Source: Phenylobacterium sp. (GTDB lineage: Bacteria > Pseudomonadota > Alphaproteobacteria > Caulobacterales > Caulobacteraceae). From it: a DNA stretch of 56,844 bases. Position 1 is the stretch's first letter. Each line of letters begins with the position of its first letter. The position numbers and the translations under genes are program-made. This document shows, one piece after another, positions 22,201 to 35,443 of this stretch. The stretch covers positions 1-56,844 of the forward strand of contig NZ_JANXWD010000058.1 of assembly GCF_025351295.1 (NCBI RefSeq), written 5' to 3'. The notes below the pieces were generated by a model that saw only the letters and a list, made by a program, of their open reading frames with translations, was not told the DNA's origin and searched no databases.

Positions 22201-24760
22201 GCCACTGCTCGACGGCGCTGGCGATTTCGTCCAGCGACTCCGGATTGCGCAAGGTCGAGGCGTCGCCGATCGGCGCGCCCTCGACGATCGCGCGCACCAT
22301 GCGGCGCATGTACTTGCCGCTGCGGGTCTCGGGAAATTGGGACACTTCGATGAAGGCGGACGGCACTGCGGTGGCGCCCTTTTCCTGCCGGACCAGTTCG
22401 GTAAGGCGGCGATAGTCGTCCGGTCCGAGCCGCCGTCCCTCGACGGGCCGCACGAAGGCGATCGGGGTGAGGCCACTCTCGCGGTGGGCCGCCCCCACCA
22501 CGATGACGTTGCCGACGGGAGAGTCCGGATTGATCTGGCGGTCGCGCAGGATCGCGCCCTCGATCTCCTCGGTTCCCAGCCGGTGGCCCGATACGTTGAT
22601 CACGTCGTCGCTGCGGCCGTGGAACGAGAAGCTGCCGTCCTCGTGACATATGGCGAAGTCGCCCTGGGTGTAGGCGAGGCGGCCCTGCCAGCGGTTCCAG
22701 TAGGTCTCGGCGTAGCGCTTCGCGTCGCCCTTCCAGGCGGTGGCGATGCGCGCGCCCTCGACCCGGAAGTTCGCCGTGTCGCCCCAGATCGTCCGGGCGA
22801 GGTAAGGGTAGGGTGCGGCGATGACGACTTCGCCCTTTTCGCCGGGATCGGCCGGACGAGCGATGGCCCTGCCGTCCGGCATCTCCTTATCGGCCACCCA
22901 GACCTCGCCTTCGATCCATGGCAACGGCCAGGCGTGGGCGTCGGCGCGCAGTTGGAAATCCGGGTTACCGAAGAAGTGGGTCCAGACGATCCCGCCGTGC
23001 TCGGTCGCCCAGTAGGAGTTGATGTACCAGGGGGTGATCAGCTCCATGCCGAACTGCTGCACCGACGGTGAGGTGGGCTCGGCGCAGAAGGTGGCCACGC
23101 GCAGGCCCGAGAGGTCGTAGGCCCGGACGTCCTCGGCGTTCTGCGCGTCCTGCATCACCGCTTTCAGGAAGGTGACACCGGCCTTGAAGATCTGGACGCC
23201 GTAGCGGGCGATGGTCGCGGCGAAGCGACCGGCCGAGGGGAACAGCGGGGCGCCCTCGGCCAGGACGCTCGTCACGCCCGCCGCGAGCGCGCCGGCGATC
23301 ATGTAACTCTGGCCGGTGATCCAGCCGGGATCGGCGACGACGTAGATGACATCGCCCGGCCGGGCGTCGAACGCGATTCGGAGGGTCTCGATCACGCCGG
23401 AAAGCCAGCCGCCGTGGACGTGGACGACGCCCTTGGGTTTACCGGTCGAGCCCGAAGTGTAGATGATGAAGCACGGGAACTCGGCGTCCAGCGCCACGGG
23501 CGCGGCGCTGGCCCAGATGGCGCGCACGAAATCGGTGTCATCCAGCGCCAGCAGAGCCGCCTCGTCCGCCACATCCAGGCCCGCCCCGCGCGCGCCTTCC
23601 AATAGCCGCCCGGTCGCCTCGCCGATCAGGTCGTGGCTCCAACGGTCACGCTCCGGCCGCCACTGCACGTCGCCCTGGCCGGTGTGGCGCACGACGACGA
23701 CAGCGTCGACCCGCGGCGGCGCGGCCACGAGTGCGCGCGCGATGGCGGTGCGAACGCCGCTGGCCGCCTCCGCATCGAGCACCGCGGAATCGACGAGTTC
23801 GGCCAGAGCCGCGCCGACGCCGCGCATGATGTCGCTGCGCTCGACGGTGATTTCTCCCGCCAGCGTCTCGGCCGCCCGGCTGAGGATCAGCGCGGCGGCC
23901 GGCGGCGCCAGGAGCCGGGCGAGCTCCGCCTCGAGCACCGACAAAGCCGCGGCGACCGGCACATAGTTGTCCAGGGCCGCGTCGGTGTAGACCTTCTTGA
24001 ACGGGATGATCTGGGCGTTGCGGAAGCCGCCGTCGGCCGTGATGACCACGCGCGCGCCGGAGTCGTGGATGCGGTCGGAGAGGGTCTTGTCCGAGAAGCC
24101 GCCGAAGACCGGCGTGTAGATGATGCCCAGCCGCTTGGCGGCCTCGGTATAGTAGACCTGTTCGGGAATGTTGGGCATGTTCAGGGCGATACGGTCGCCC
24201 CGCTCCAGCCCCAGCGTCTCCAGGACGATCCCGGCCCGGGCGACCTCGAGGAGCAGTCGTCGACGGCTGACGATCTGTTCGACGACCGGTCCGCCGCGAC
24301 CGCCGTTCACCGACTGGTCCCAACGGTCGCCTTCGAAGATGAAGGCCGGCTCGTCGCCCAGGCCCGCAAGCACGTGCCGATCGACCTCGTTGAAGCCGGC
24401 GTTCGTCAGGCCGCCATCGAACCATCGGAAGAAGGGCGCGTCGTCGTCGTTGAAGGCGCGGGTCCAGGGTTGGAACTGCGGGGGGAGGTTCGGCGTCACC
24501 GGCGCGGCGGTCGCCGCATCCCAACCTGACCAGGCCCTGCTGGCGGCGTCGAAGGTGATCCAGGCGCCGTTCGGGCCCAGGTCCTGCGCGAACCAGTGCA
24601 GATTGCGGCGGGCCATTTCGCCGTGGAAGCGGCCCGGGTCGGCGCGACAGGCTGCGCGGGCGGCGTCGAAGGCCGCCCGGTCGGCGATCGGGTTGACCTC
24701 GGCACGGCGCGGCGTCGCCGCGGCGGGCCGGACGTCCGCGTGTTCTACGGTATCGAGCAT
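19289..24760 (-). CDS. pcs: Trifunctional propionyl-CoA synthase
   Basis: An 1823-residue fusion converting 3-hydroxypropionate, CoA, ATP and NADPH to propionyl-CoA, with almost the same length as the Chloroflexus enzyme (1822 aa). Order: an acyl-CoA synthetase domain (P-loop YTSGSTGKPKG near 435; regulatory Lys in ETRSGKYMRRMVRA near 813), an enoyl-CoA hydratase domain (ALGGGCEFALACHYRLAE near 980, PEIRLNLLPGYGGTQRL), and a medium-chain enoyl-CoA reductase domain (about 1270-1823; EVNFNDIWGITGVPVSP, cofactor loop EGAATGTGLDALK near 1407). The reductase domain belongs to the crotonyl-CoA carboxylase/reductase group. A good ribosome site (AAGGGAG) precedes the ATG. It lies 22 bp after the carboxylase stop and 3 bp before mcr. 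Confidence 0.94.
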   Translation of the reverse strand: MLDTVEHADVRPAAATPRRAEVNPIADRAAFDAARAACRADPGRFHGEMARRNLHWFAQDLGPNGAWITFDAASRAWSGWDAATAAPVTPNLPPQFQPWTRAFNDDDAPFFRWFDGGLTNAGFNEVDRHVLAGLGDEPAFIFEGDRWDQSVNGGRGGPVVEQIVSRRRLLLEVARAGIVLETLGLERGDRIALNMPNIPEQVYYTEAAKRLGIIYTPVFGGFSDKTLSDRIHDSGARVVITADGGFRNAQIIPFKKVYTDAALDNYVPVAAALSVLEAELARLLAPPAAALILSRAAETLAGEITVERSDIMRGVGAALAELVDSAVLDAEAASGVRTAIARALVAAPPRVDAVVVVRHTGQGDVQWRPERDRWSHDLIGEATGRLLEGARGAGLDVADEAALLALDDTDFVRAIWASAAPVALDAEFPCFIIYTSGSTGKPKGVVHVHGGWLSGVIETLRIAFDARPGDVIYVVADPGWITGQSYMIAGALAAGVTSVLAEGAPLFPSAGRFAATIARYGVQIFKAGVTFLKAVMQDAQNAEDVRAYDLSGLRVATFCAEPTSPSVQQFGMELITPWYINSYWATEHGGIVWTHFFGNPDFQLRADAHAWPLPWIEGEVWVADKEMPDGRAIARPADPGEKGEVVIAAPYPYLARTIWGDTANFRVEGARIATAWKGDAKRYAETYWNRWQGRLAYTQGDFAICHEDGSFSFHGRSDDVINVSGHRLGTEEIEGAILRDRQINPDSPVGNVIVVGAAHRESGLTPIAFVRPVEGRRLGPDDYRRLTELVRQEKGATAVPSAFIEVSQFPETRSGKYMRRMVRAIVEGAPIGDASTLRNPESLDEIASAVEQWRIRHRLGEDQKSFEYFRYFRVQYHGPVQGPRIAAVTFSNPPVNALNERALDELNTVVDHLSRREDVGAVVFTGEGATFVAGADIRQILEDVHGIEDALPLPNNAHLAFRKIERMAKPAIAAVNGAALGGGCEFALACHYRLAEPTATFGQPEIRLNLLPGYGGTQRLPRLLADRRGTEGLEDALALILGGRSLTALEAAAVGLIDAVADSATGVLGAAVELAVAAARGDGPAAQAWRDRRDALPRWNAPGAPDIGAAVDSDDVVRLLRHARLVGREAAAERALEAVVFGWREGLEAGLQHEAQLFARAAADPQGGKRGIRDFLDRKSAPLPTRRWFEPTSEKRDQLLAEGRLLPVGAPFFPGFTPLPTHQHAFGVTRDPKSGAPQHDVPAKAEREIIVPVDEPGPNEALVYVLASEVNFNDIWGITGVPVSPFDNHDLDYQVTGSGGVGLIAALGGELRREGRLAIGDLVTIYAGQTDLLSPLAGRDPMFVDFAIQGYETDTGSHQQFLLVQGPQLNPAPSDMRLEAAGAYTLNLGTIVRALFTTLRIEAGRLLFVEGAATGTGLDALKSAARSGLDVVGLVSSEERAAFIRTQGARAVLNRRDPAFADLFTAVPDEAEAARAWEAAGQPLLETCRAQTGGRLPHYVVSHAGETAFPRSFQLMEPGGTLTFFGASSGYRFGFMGKAGVAAPREMLRRAQLRPGESVLIYYGVADAGELIDEVGLEMIEAARAAGARIVVATLANGQREFVQSLGFGDSVRGVVTIEELRRRDGDDFDWPAFLPHMPDARHEPAAFKEIVRAFQERTTKPFGAAVGRVLRSADNPRGAPDVVFERAGHDALGVSTALVKPFTGRVVYAEDMSDRRFTFYAPQVWTRQRRIIMPSATIAGTHLCNAYEVAWMNEMLAAGLLDATEPTVVPWSELPQAHQAMWENRHQGATYVCNHALPALGLRSRRELFEAWAVAPAASLGD

Positions 24761-24782
24761 TAGAGCTCCCTTGCTCCCGGTC

Positions 24783-30203
<5,421 letters not shown>

Positions 30204-30716
30204 CCTCGGTCGCCGGAGCTGAAGCCGCCGAGAAAATCGCGGCAGAGACGACACGCAGTCCGAGACGCCTGATGATCAGTATTTGCGCAAGTCACTAGAG
30301 CATCCCCCAACGAGCATATTTTCTATATTATGGTATTGAACACGTAAAAGCGTTGAAATGGCAAAAATAGCGACGTTTCTAAGGATACGACTTTGACTGA
30401 ATTAGAAGTCAGACGCGATACTTACTGACTATTGGAAATTGCCCGCGTGGCGCCATCGCCCGACACGATGAATCGCCGAACTGAGCGCGCCTGGCCATCA
30501 ACACGCCCGCGATGCGGGCCCATCCAGCTTGCGAAGCAAAACCTCACGAGAGCGAGAGGTCGCCGCAAGCGCCATTGGGTCAGTGTGCATCGTCGCTCCC
30601 TCCCGGCTATCGCAATATTTCGAGCGAGGATGGGGTCCGCCAATCCAAAATCGAAATGACTTTTAATTGGCCCAGGGATAACCTTTTAGTTATGGTCGAC
30701 GATCACGGTGCCGAAT
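30204..30716. other. 513-bp divergent intergenic region of the 3-hydroxypropionate operon
   Basis: This region separates the carboxylase start from the CbbR-like gene and is markedly AT-richer at 30295-30430 than its neighbours, as expected of a promoter pair. It contains an inverted repeat at 30394-30411 and a second one, TTCTAA (30377-30382) with TTAGAA (30402-30407). On the minus strand at 30498-30590 there is a 30-codon reading frame (MHTDPMALAATSRSREV...) behind a strong GGGAGGGAG ribosome site; it could be a leader peptide or the start of a deleted gene. No full-length gene is seen. Confidence 0.55.
30394..30411. promoter_or_regulatory. Candidate CbbR/LysR-type operator
   Basis: TGACT (30394-30398) and AGTCA (30407-30411) form an inverted repeat with an 8-bp AT-rich spacer; TGA and TCA triplets at 30398-30400 and 30409-30411 fit the TNA-N8-TNA spacing often quoted for CbbR sites. 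It lies about 190 bp upstream of the carboxylase start and 310 bp upstream of the regulator start. AT-rich DNA yields such triplets easily, so this is tentative. Confidence 0.3.
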
Positions 30717-31649
30717 ATGCGGATCACGTTGGGACAGTTGAAGGCGTTCGAGACCGTAGTCCGACTAGGCAGCATTTCTCGTGCTGCCGAGGAGCTGCAT
30801 GTGACGCAGCCGGCTGTGTCGAAAAAAGTCAGTCTACTTCAAGAAGAAGTTGGCTTGGCGTTGTTCGAATACGTCGGTAAGCGCCGTCATCTCACCGACG
30901 CTGGGCGCGAACTGCTGACGACGTGTGGCGACTGGCTTGAGACCTGGAGCCGCTTTGAGCAGTCCATCGCCGACCTGAAGGGGCTCAAGCAGGGTCGCCT
31001 CCGTCTCGCCGTGGTGACCACCGGCAAATACTTCATGCCGCGCGTGCTGGGGCCCTTCTGCGATTTGTACCCTGGGATCGACATCTCCATGCAGGTCCTC
31101 AACCGGCATCGCCTGATCGAGCGCCTTACCGACAACAGCGACGACCTCTACATTATGGGAGCGCCGCCGGACGGCTTGGAGATAGAGAGTGAACGGCTGA
31201 TGGAGAACCCGCTCGTGGTATTGGCGCCGGCTTCGCACCCTTGGTCGAACCGTCGTCGGATTCCCATCGCCGATCTTGCCGACGTTGCTTTCGTGATGCG
31301 AGAACAAGGCTCCGGAACACGCACGGCTGTTGAGCGGGAGTTTCGGGAACGCGGACTCCCCCTGCATGTCAAACTCGAGCTTGGGAGTAACGAGGCCATC
31401 AAGCAGGCCGTGGCGGCCGGGCTTGGCCTGACGGTCCTTTCGCGTAGTACGGTCGGCCCGGACGCAACTCAGTCCGAGCTGGTCGAGCTGGACGTCCGTG
31501 GCTTTCCGTTGCGGCGCTCTTGGTACGTCGTCTGGCCACGAAGCAAGCAGCTATCCGTCGTGGCGAGAACCTTTCTCGTCTTTCTGCGCGAACGCGTCGA
31601 GTTTCTCGCGGGGTCGTCGGGACCTTCGCCGCCAGAACTCACACGATAA
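30717..31649 (+). CDS. LysR family regulator, CbbR-like
   Basis: A 310-residue LysR regulator. The winged helix-turn-helix spans ITLGQLKAFETVVRLGSI to AAEELHVTQPAVSKKVSLLQ (about 3-45). Several segments of the effector domain look like CbbR, the regulator of Calvin-cycle genes: GLKQGRLRLAVVTTGKYFMP, DNSDDLYIMGAPP, FVMREQGSGTR and LELGSNEAIKQAVAAGLGL. It is divergent from the carboxylase-synthase-reductase operon and is the obvious candidate to control it. ATG 30717 is used; a GTG at 30708 adds three residues. A CysB/general LysR assignment is possible; no RuBisCO genes are in the window. Confidence 0.8.
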   Translation: MRITLGQLKAFETVVRLGSISRAAEELHVTQPAVSKKVSLLQEEVGLALFEYVGKRRHLTDAGRELLTTCGDWLETWSRFEQSIADLKGLKQGRLRLAVVTTGKYFMPRVLGPFCDLYPGIDISMQVLNRHRLIERLTDNSDDLYIMGAPPDGLEIESERLMENPLVVLAPASHPWSNRRRIPIADLADVAFVMREQGSGTRTAVEREFRERGLPLHVKLELGSNEAIKQAVAAGLGLTVLSRSTVGPDATQSELVELDVRGFPLRRSWYVVWPRSKQLSVVARTFLVFLRERVEFLAGSSGPSPPELTR

Positions 31650-31678
31650 GGGGGTGGGGCAGATATCAGCCCACCCCC
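31650..31678 (+). terminator. Hairpin after the CbbR-like gene
   Basis: GGGGGTGGG at 31650-31658 pairs perfectly with CCCACCCCC at 31670-31678 across an 11-nt loop, immediately after the regulator stop codon. There is no T-run after the stem, so it is a strong hairpin but an imperfect intrinsic terminator. Confidence 0.55.
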
Positions 31679-32061
31679 GTCCCAAATTCAGGCAGGCCGG
31701 GCAGCGGCCTCACGTTCCCGGTAAGCTTGCGATCGCAGAGCATGGGTGAACAGTCCATCTTTCCGCAGGCAACCAAGCAGACGAAGCACTGACACCAGAC
31801 GCGAGTCCATAGACGGGCGAAGCGATCTATTATACTAATCGTCAATAGTGTCCTAGCCGATAGCACAGGGACGCGTTCGACAGAAACCGTGAAAATGGAA
31901 AGTATCGGGCGCGCGTCTCGCACGTTCCGCAAATCGTCGAACTTGAACCTCATAGAAACGGGATCCTCGGCGGGCGCCCGGCCCGCGCATCCGCTGCGCT
32001 GCGCCGACACCAATCCGATGGCGGGTGAGCGGGGCATCTTGCGTAAAGGTCAGAGTGGGGC
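31679..32061. other. Promoter region of the beta-galactosidase gene, no gene seen
   Basis: About 380 bp without a credible gene. It holds the 22-bp operator-like motif at 31827-31848 in an AT-rich patch, and a weak ribosome site (GAGTGGGGC) directly before the beta-galactosidase ATG. Reading frames on both strands lack recognisable content. Confidence 0.5.
31827..31848 (-). promoter_or_regulatory. Galactose-regulon operator-like site A
   Basis: Reading on the minus strand: CTATTGACG, seven bases, then ATAATAG. It is one of four copies in this window (31827, 37420, 39015, 39067) that share TATTGACG followed at fixed spacing by an AATA-type right arm. It lies 213 bp upstream of the beta-galactosidase start. 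The likely ligand is the TetR regulator encoded at 34008, by genomic association only. Confidence 0.65.
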
Positions 32062-34011
32062 ATGAAGCTGGGCGTTTGCTACTATCCGGAACACTGGCCG
32101 GAGGCGTTCTGGGCGGACGATGCGCTGCGCATGGCCGGACTGGGAATCGCCTGGGTCCGTATCGGCGAATTCGCCTGGAGCCGGATCGAGCCCGAGCCCG
32201 GCCGCTTCGACTGGGCCTGGCTGGACCGGGCGGTGGAGACTCTTGCGGGGGCGGGGCTGAAGGTCGTCATGTGCACGCCCACGGCCACTCCGCCCAAGTG
32301 GCTGGTGGACGCCCATCCGGACATGCTGGCGTTGGATGCCGAGGGCCGTCCGCGCCGGTTCGGCTCGCGCCGCCACTACTGCTTTTCCAGCGAAGCCTAC
32401 CGCGCCGAGTGCGCCCGCATCACCGAGGCGGTTGCGGGGCGCTACGGCCGCCACCCTGCCGTTGGGGCGTGGCAGACCGACAACGAGTTCGGTTGCCATG
32501 ACACCACGCTCAGCTATTCGGCGAACGCCGCTCGCGGCTTCCAGACATGGCTGGCCCAGCGCTACCAGTCGGTCGAAGCCCTGAACCGCGCGTGGGGGGC
32601 GGCGTTCTGGTCCCAGGAGTACCGCGACTTCGACGAGGTCGAGCCACCGAACCTGACCGTTACCGAGGCCAATCCCAGCCATCGGCTGGACTACAACCGC
32701 TTCGCCTCGGACGAGGTGGCGCGTTTCAACCGCCTGCAGGTGGAGATCCTGCGCCGGTTGTCGCCCGGCCGCGACGTCACCCACAACTTCATGGGTTTCT
32801 ATACCGAGTTCGACCACTTCGCGGTTGGCCGCGACCTGGACCTCGCGAGCTGGGATTCCTATCCCTTGGGATTCCTGGAGCAGTTCTGGTTCCCCGAGGA
32901 CGAGAAGCTGCGCTACCTGCGCCAGGGACACCCGGACGTGTCGGCCTTCCACCACGACCTCTACCGCGGCGTCGGCCGTGGACGCTGGTGGGTGATGGAG
33001 CAGCAGCCGGGGCCGGTGAACTGGGCCCGCTACAATCCCGCGCCCCTGCCAGGCATGGTGCGGTCCTGGACCTGGGAGGCCTTCGCGCATGGGGCCGAGG
33101 TGGTCTCCTATTTCCGATGGCGCCAGGCGCCTTTCGGCCAGGAGCAGATGCATGCCGGCCTCAACCGGCCAGACAATGTGCTGGACCAGGGGGGCGTCGA
33201 GGCCGGCGAGGTCGCACGGGAGCTCGCTGGATTTGGCGAGCCGGAGCCTTGCCGCCGCGCGCCGGTGGCTCTGGTGTTCAGCTACGAGGCAGACTGGCAG
33301 TTTGGCGTCCAGCCGCACGCCAGGGGCTTCCGTTGGCTGCAGCTGGCGTTCGAGATGTACACTGCGCTCCGCCGCCTTGGGCTGGACGTCGACATCGTGC
33401 CGCCGGATGCGGACTTTACCGGCTACGCCCTGGTCGTCGCGCCCTCGCTGCCGATCCTGGACGAAGCCACGCTGGACGCCCTTGAGGCGTGCGGCGCCGT
33501 GGTCCTGTTCGGTCCGCGGACCGGATCGCGCACCCGCGAGGGCCACATCCCCGCGAGCCTGCCACCTGGCCCCCTGCAGGGCCGGCTGCCCGTGAGGGTG
33601 ACCCGCGTGGAAAGCCTGAGGCCGGGCGCTGGACCCGAGGTCGAGCTCGCTGGGCGGACGTTCGCCGGACGGCTGTGGCGCGAGGTTCTGGAGACTGACC
33701 TACCGGCCCTGGCGACGTTCGCCGAGGGCGGAGCCGCTTGGGCGAGCCGCGAGTCGTGGCACTATCTTGCGACCTGGCCGGGGACTGCCCTGCTCGATCT
33801 CGTCATCGCCCGCGTCGCCTTGGAGGCTGACCTGCCCGTCGAAACGCTCGAGGAGGGTGTCCGGCTGCGACGGCGCGGGGACGTCCATTTCGCGTTCAAC
33901 TTCTCGCCGGAAACGCGCCGGACCCCGGCGCCGGTGGGCGCGCGCTACGTGCTCGGTGGACGCGACCTGCCGCCGGCGGGTCTGGCGGCCTGGCGGATCG
34001 AGTCCCCATGA
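32062..34011 (+). CDS. GH42 beta-galactosidase
   Basis: A 649-residue glycoside hydrolase family 42 enzyme releasing terminal beta-galactose. The acid/base is E142 (WQTDNEFG) and the nucleophile E312 (VMEQQPGPVNWA), at nearly the positions of the Thermus A4 enzyme. The TIM barrel begins at once (LGVCYYPEHWPE), followed by a trimerisation domain (about 390-590) and a small C-terminal beta domain. There is no signal peptide, so it is cytoplasmic and needs imported galactosides, consistent with the GPH symporter nearby. The stop overlaps the TetR start (ATGA). Confidence 0.93.
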   Translation: MKLGVCYYPEHWPEAFWADDALRMAGLGIAWVRIGEFAWSRIEPEPGRFDWAWLDRAVETLAGAGLKVVMCTPTATPPKWLVDAHPDMLALDAEGRPRRFGSRRHYCFSSEAYRAECARITEAVAGRYGRHPAVGAWQTDNEFGCHDTTLSYSANAARGFQTWLAQRYQSVEALNRAWGAAFWSQEYRDFDEVEPPNLTVTEANPSHRLDYNRFASDEVARFNRLQVEILRRLSPGRDVTHNFMGFYTEFDHFAVGRDLDLASWDSYPLGFLEQFWFPEDEKLRYLRQGHPDVSAFHHDLYRGVGRGRWWVMEQQPGPVNWARYNPAPLPGMVRSWTWEAFAHGAEVVSYFRWRQAPFGQEQMHAGLNRPDNVLDQGGVEAGEVARELAGFGEPEPCRRAPVALVFSYEADWQFGVQPHARGFRWLQLAFEMYTALRRLGLDVDIVPPDADFTGYALVVAPSLPILDEATLDALEACGAVVLFGPRTGSRTREGHIPASLPPGPLQGRLPVRVTRVESLRPGAGPEVELAGRTFAGRLWREVLETDLPALATFAEGGAAWASRESWHYLATWPGTALLDLVIARVALEADLPVETLEEGVRLRRRGDVHFAFNFSPETRRTPAPVGARYVLGGRDLPPAGLAAWRIESP

Positions 34012-34625
34012 CCCTTGCCGAAACCCGCAAGCGTACGCGCCTGGCCCCCGAGGCCCGCCGCGAGCAGATCCTCGACGAAGCCGCGCGCCTGATCCTCGAC
34101 GAGGGCCTCCACGCCGTCAGCATGGAGCGGGTGGCCCGCGACGTTGGGATCAGCAAGGGGCTGGTCTACAATTACTTTCCGACCCGGGACGCCCTGCTGA
34201 CCGCGCTGCTATCGCGCGAACAGGCTGAACTGCGAGACCGTGGCATGGTCAGCGCGCTCGAGGCCGAAAGCTATGTCGATCTGATCCGCCAGACGACGCG
34301 GCTCTATCTCGAGCAGACCCGCGACCGCGGCGCACTGATCGCCGCCCTTTTGTCGGATCCGTCGGTGGCGCGATTGATGGAGGAGGAGAGCCGGGCCGAC
34401 CGCGAACGGACCGTTCGCTACTTTGTACGGGCCACACGCCAAGCCTATGACCTGCCGCTGCCCCTGGCGATCGCCGTCGTCGAGCTGCTGTCCGCGATAA
34501 CGGACCGTGCCGGAAAGCTGGTCGCCGACGGCCTTGTGGACGTTGATTCGGCCACCGAGCTCTGTGTCGAGCTGATCACGAGCGGCCTGGCCGGCCTGAA
34601 ACGCGACCGGCCGCTGAAGGCCTAG
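34008..34625 (+). CDS. TetR family transcriptional regulator
   Basis: A 205-residue TetR/AcrR regulator: residues 15-60 form the DNA-binding domain (REQILDEAARLILDEGLHAV, then VARDVGISKGLVYNYFPTRD), followed by an all-helical ligand and dimerisation domain. It is co-translated with the beta-galactosidase. It is the only regulator gene inside the galactose cluster, and four near-identical operator-like sites lie before the cluster's transcription units, so it is the likeliest repressor of the whole set; this is inference. Confidence 0.88.
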   Translation: MTLAETRKRTRLAPEARREQILDEAARLILDEGLHAVSMERVARDVGISKGLVYNYFPTRDALLTALLSREQAELRDRGMVSALEAESYVDLIRQTTRLYLEQTRDRGALIAALLSDPSVARLMEEESRADRERTVRYFVRATRQAYDLPLPLAIAVVELLSAITDRAGKLVADGLVDVDSATELCVELITSGLAGLKRDRPLKA

Positions 34626-34633
34626 CGCCGCTT

Positions 34634-35443
34634 CTACGCGCCGTGCAGGAACTGGAGGACCGCGGCCAGGTAGTCCGGAAAATTCTCCCGGCGGACATTG
34701 TGGCCGGCGCCGCCGATCCGGACGGTCCGAATGTTGGCGTTCAGGCCCGTCGCTTCCGCCGCAACCGCCGGCGTGACGAGGCTGCCCAGTTCCGGGTCGG
34801 CCCCGATCAGCAGGGTCGGTACGTCGATGCGGTCGATCTGCGCCTGCCAGGGCGCGACGTAGGCCGGGAAGGCGCCTGGATCGACCTGGCGCTTTGCCGC
34901 CGCCCAGGCGGGGAGGTCGCCGTCGTGCCACCCGGGCGAGGCGGTCCTGCCCATGGACATGATCTCCGCCTCGGTCATGGCTTGGAAGCGCTCGACCTGG
35001 TCGCGGAATTTTCGGCTGCGCGCAGCCGTCGCCGCCGCGTCGGCCAGGGGCAGGAACGGCGGATCCTCCAGGATGACCTTGGCCACCCGACCGGGGTGGG
35101 TGTTGGCGTAGGCTGCTGTCGCCCGGGCGCCGACCGAATGGCCCATCACGATGGGCGAGGGCAGGCCCAGGGCTTCGATTGCTTCGCCGAGGTCGCGGGC
35201 AGGGTCGTGCGGCGCGCCCTCGTTCAGCCGGGCGCTGTCGCCATGGCCGCGGGCGTCCAGCATGACCACGTCGAACTCCGCCTCCAGGGCCCGGGCCAGG
35301 CGTGTCCAGCACAGGCCGCTGTCCGTAAGACCGTGAGATAGCACCAGGGTCGGCCCGTCGCCGCCGGTGCGATGATAGGCCAGATGGCCGCCCCACACGG
35401 GCACGCTGCCGGCCCGCCACACCGCCCCCGCGCGTGTTACCAC
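34634..35443 (-). CDS. Alpha/beta hydrolase
   Basis: A roughly 269-residue alpha/beta hydrolase. It has the oxyanion segment VLSHGLTDSGLCW, the LDARGHGDSA strand, the nucleophile elbow GHSVGA, and a catalytic His in GGAGHNVRRENFP near the C-terminus. Esterase, lactonase or C-C hydrolase activity is possible; context in a sugar regulon favours an esterase or lactonase. The start is uncertain: a GTG at 35443 is used, seven bases inside the aldo/keto reductase gene that precedes it on the same strand. The open frame continues to 35470. Confidence 0.8.
   Translation of the reverse strand: MVTRAGAVWRAGSVPVWGGHLAYHRTGGDGPTLVLSHGLTDSGLCWTRLARALEAEFDVVMLDARGHGDSARLNEGAPHDPARDLGEAIEALGLPSPIVMGHSVGARATAAYANTHPGRVAKVILEDPPFLPLADAAATAARSRKFRDQVERFQAMTEAEIMSMGRTASPGWHDGDLPAWAAAKRQVDPGAFPAYVAPWQAQIDRIDVPTLLIGADPELGSLVTPAVAAEATGLNANIRTVRIGGAGHNVRRENFPDYLAAVLQFLHGA

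Noticed and set aside
30432..30659. 75-codon plus-strand frame before the CbbR-like gene.
   Set aside because: Arg-rich text without start context or family resemblance; opposite to the better supported small minus-strand frame.
31827..31848. TTGACG and TATAAT in the operator-like sites as a sigma-70 promoter.
   Set aside because: The two hexamers are only about 5 bp apart instead of about 17, and the spacing is conserved in four sites, which fits a protein-binding motif better.
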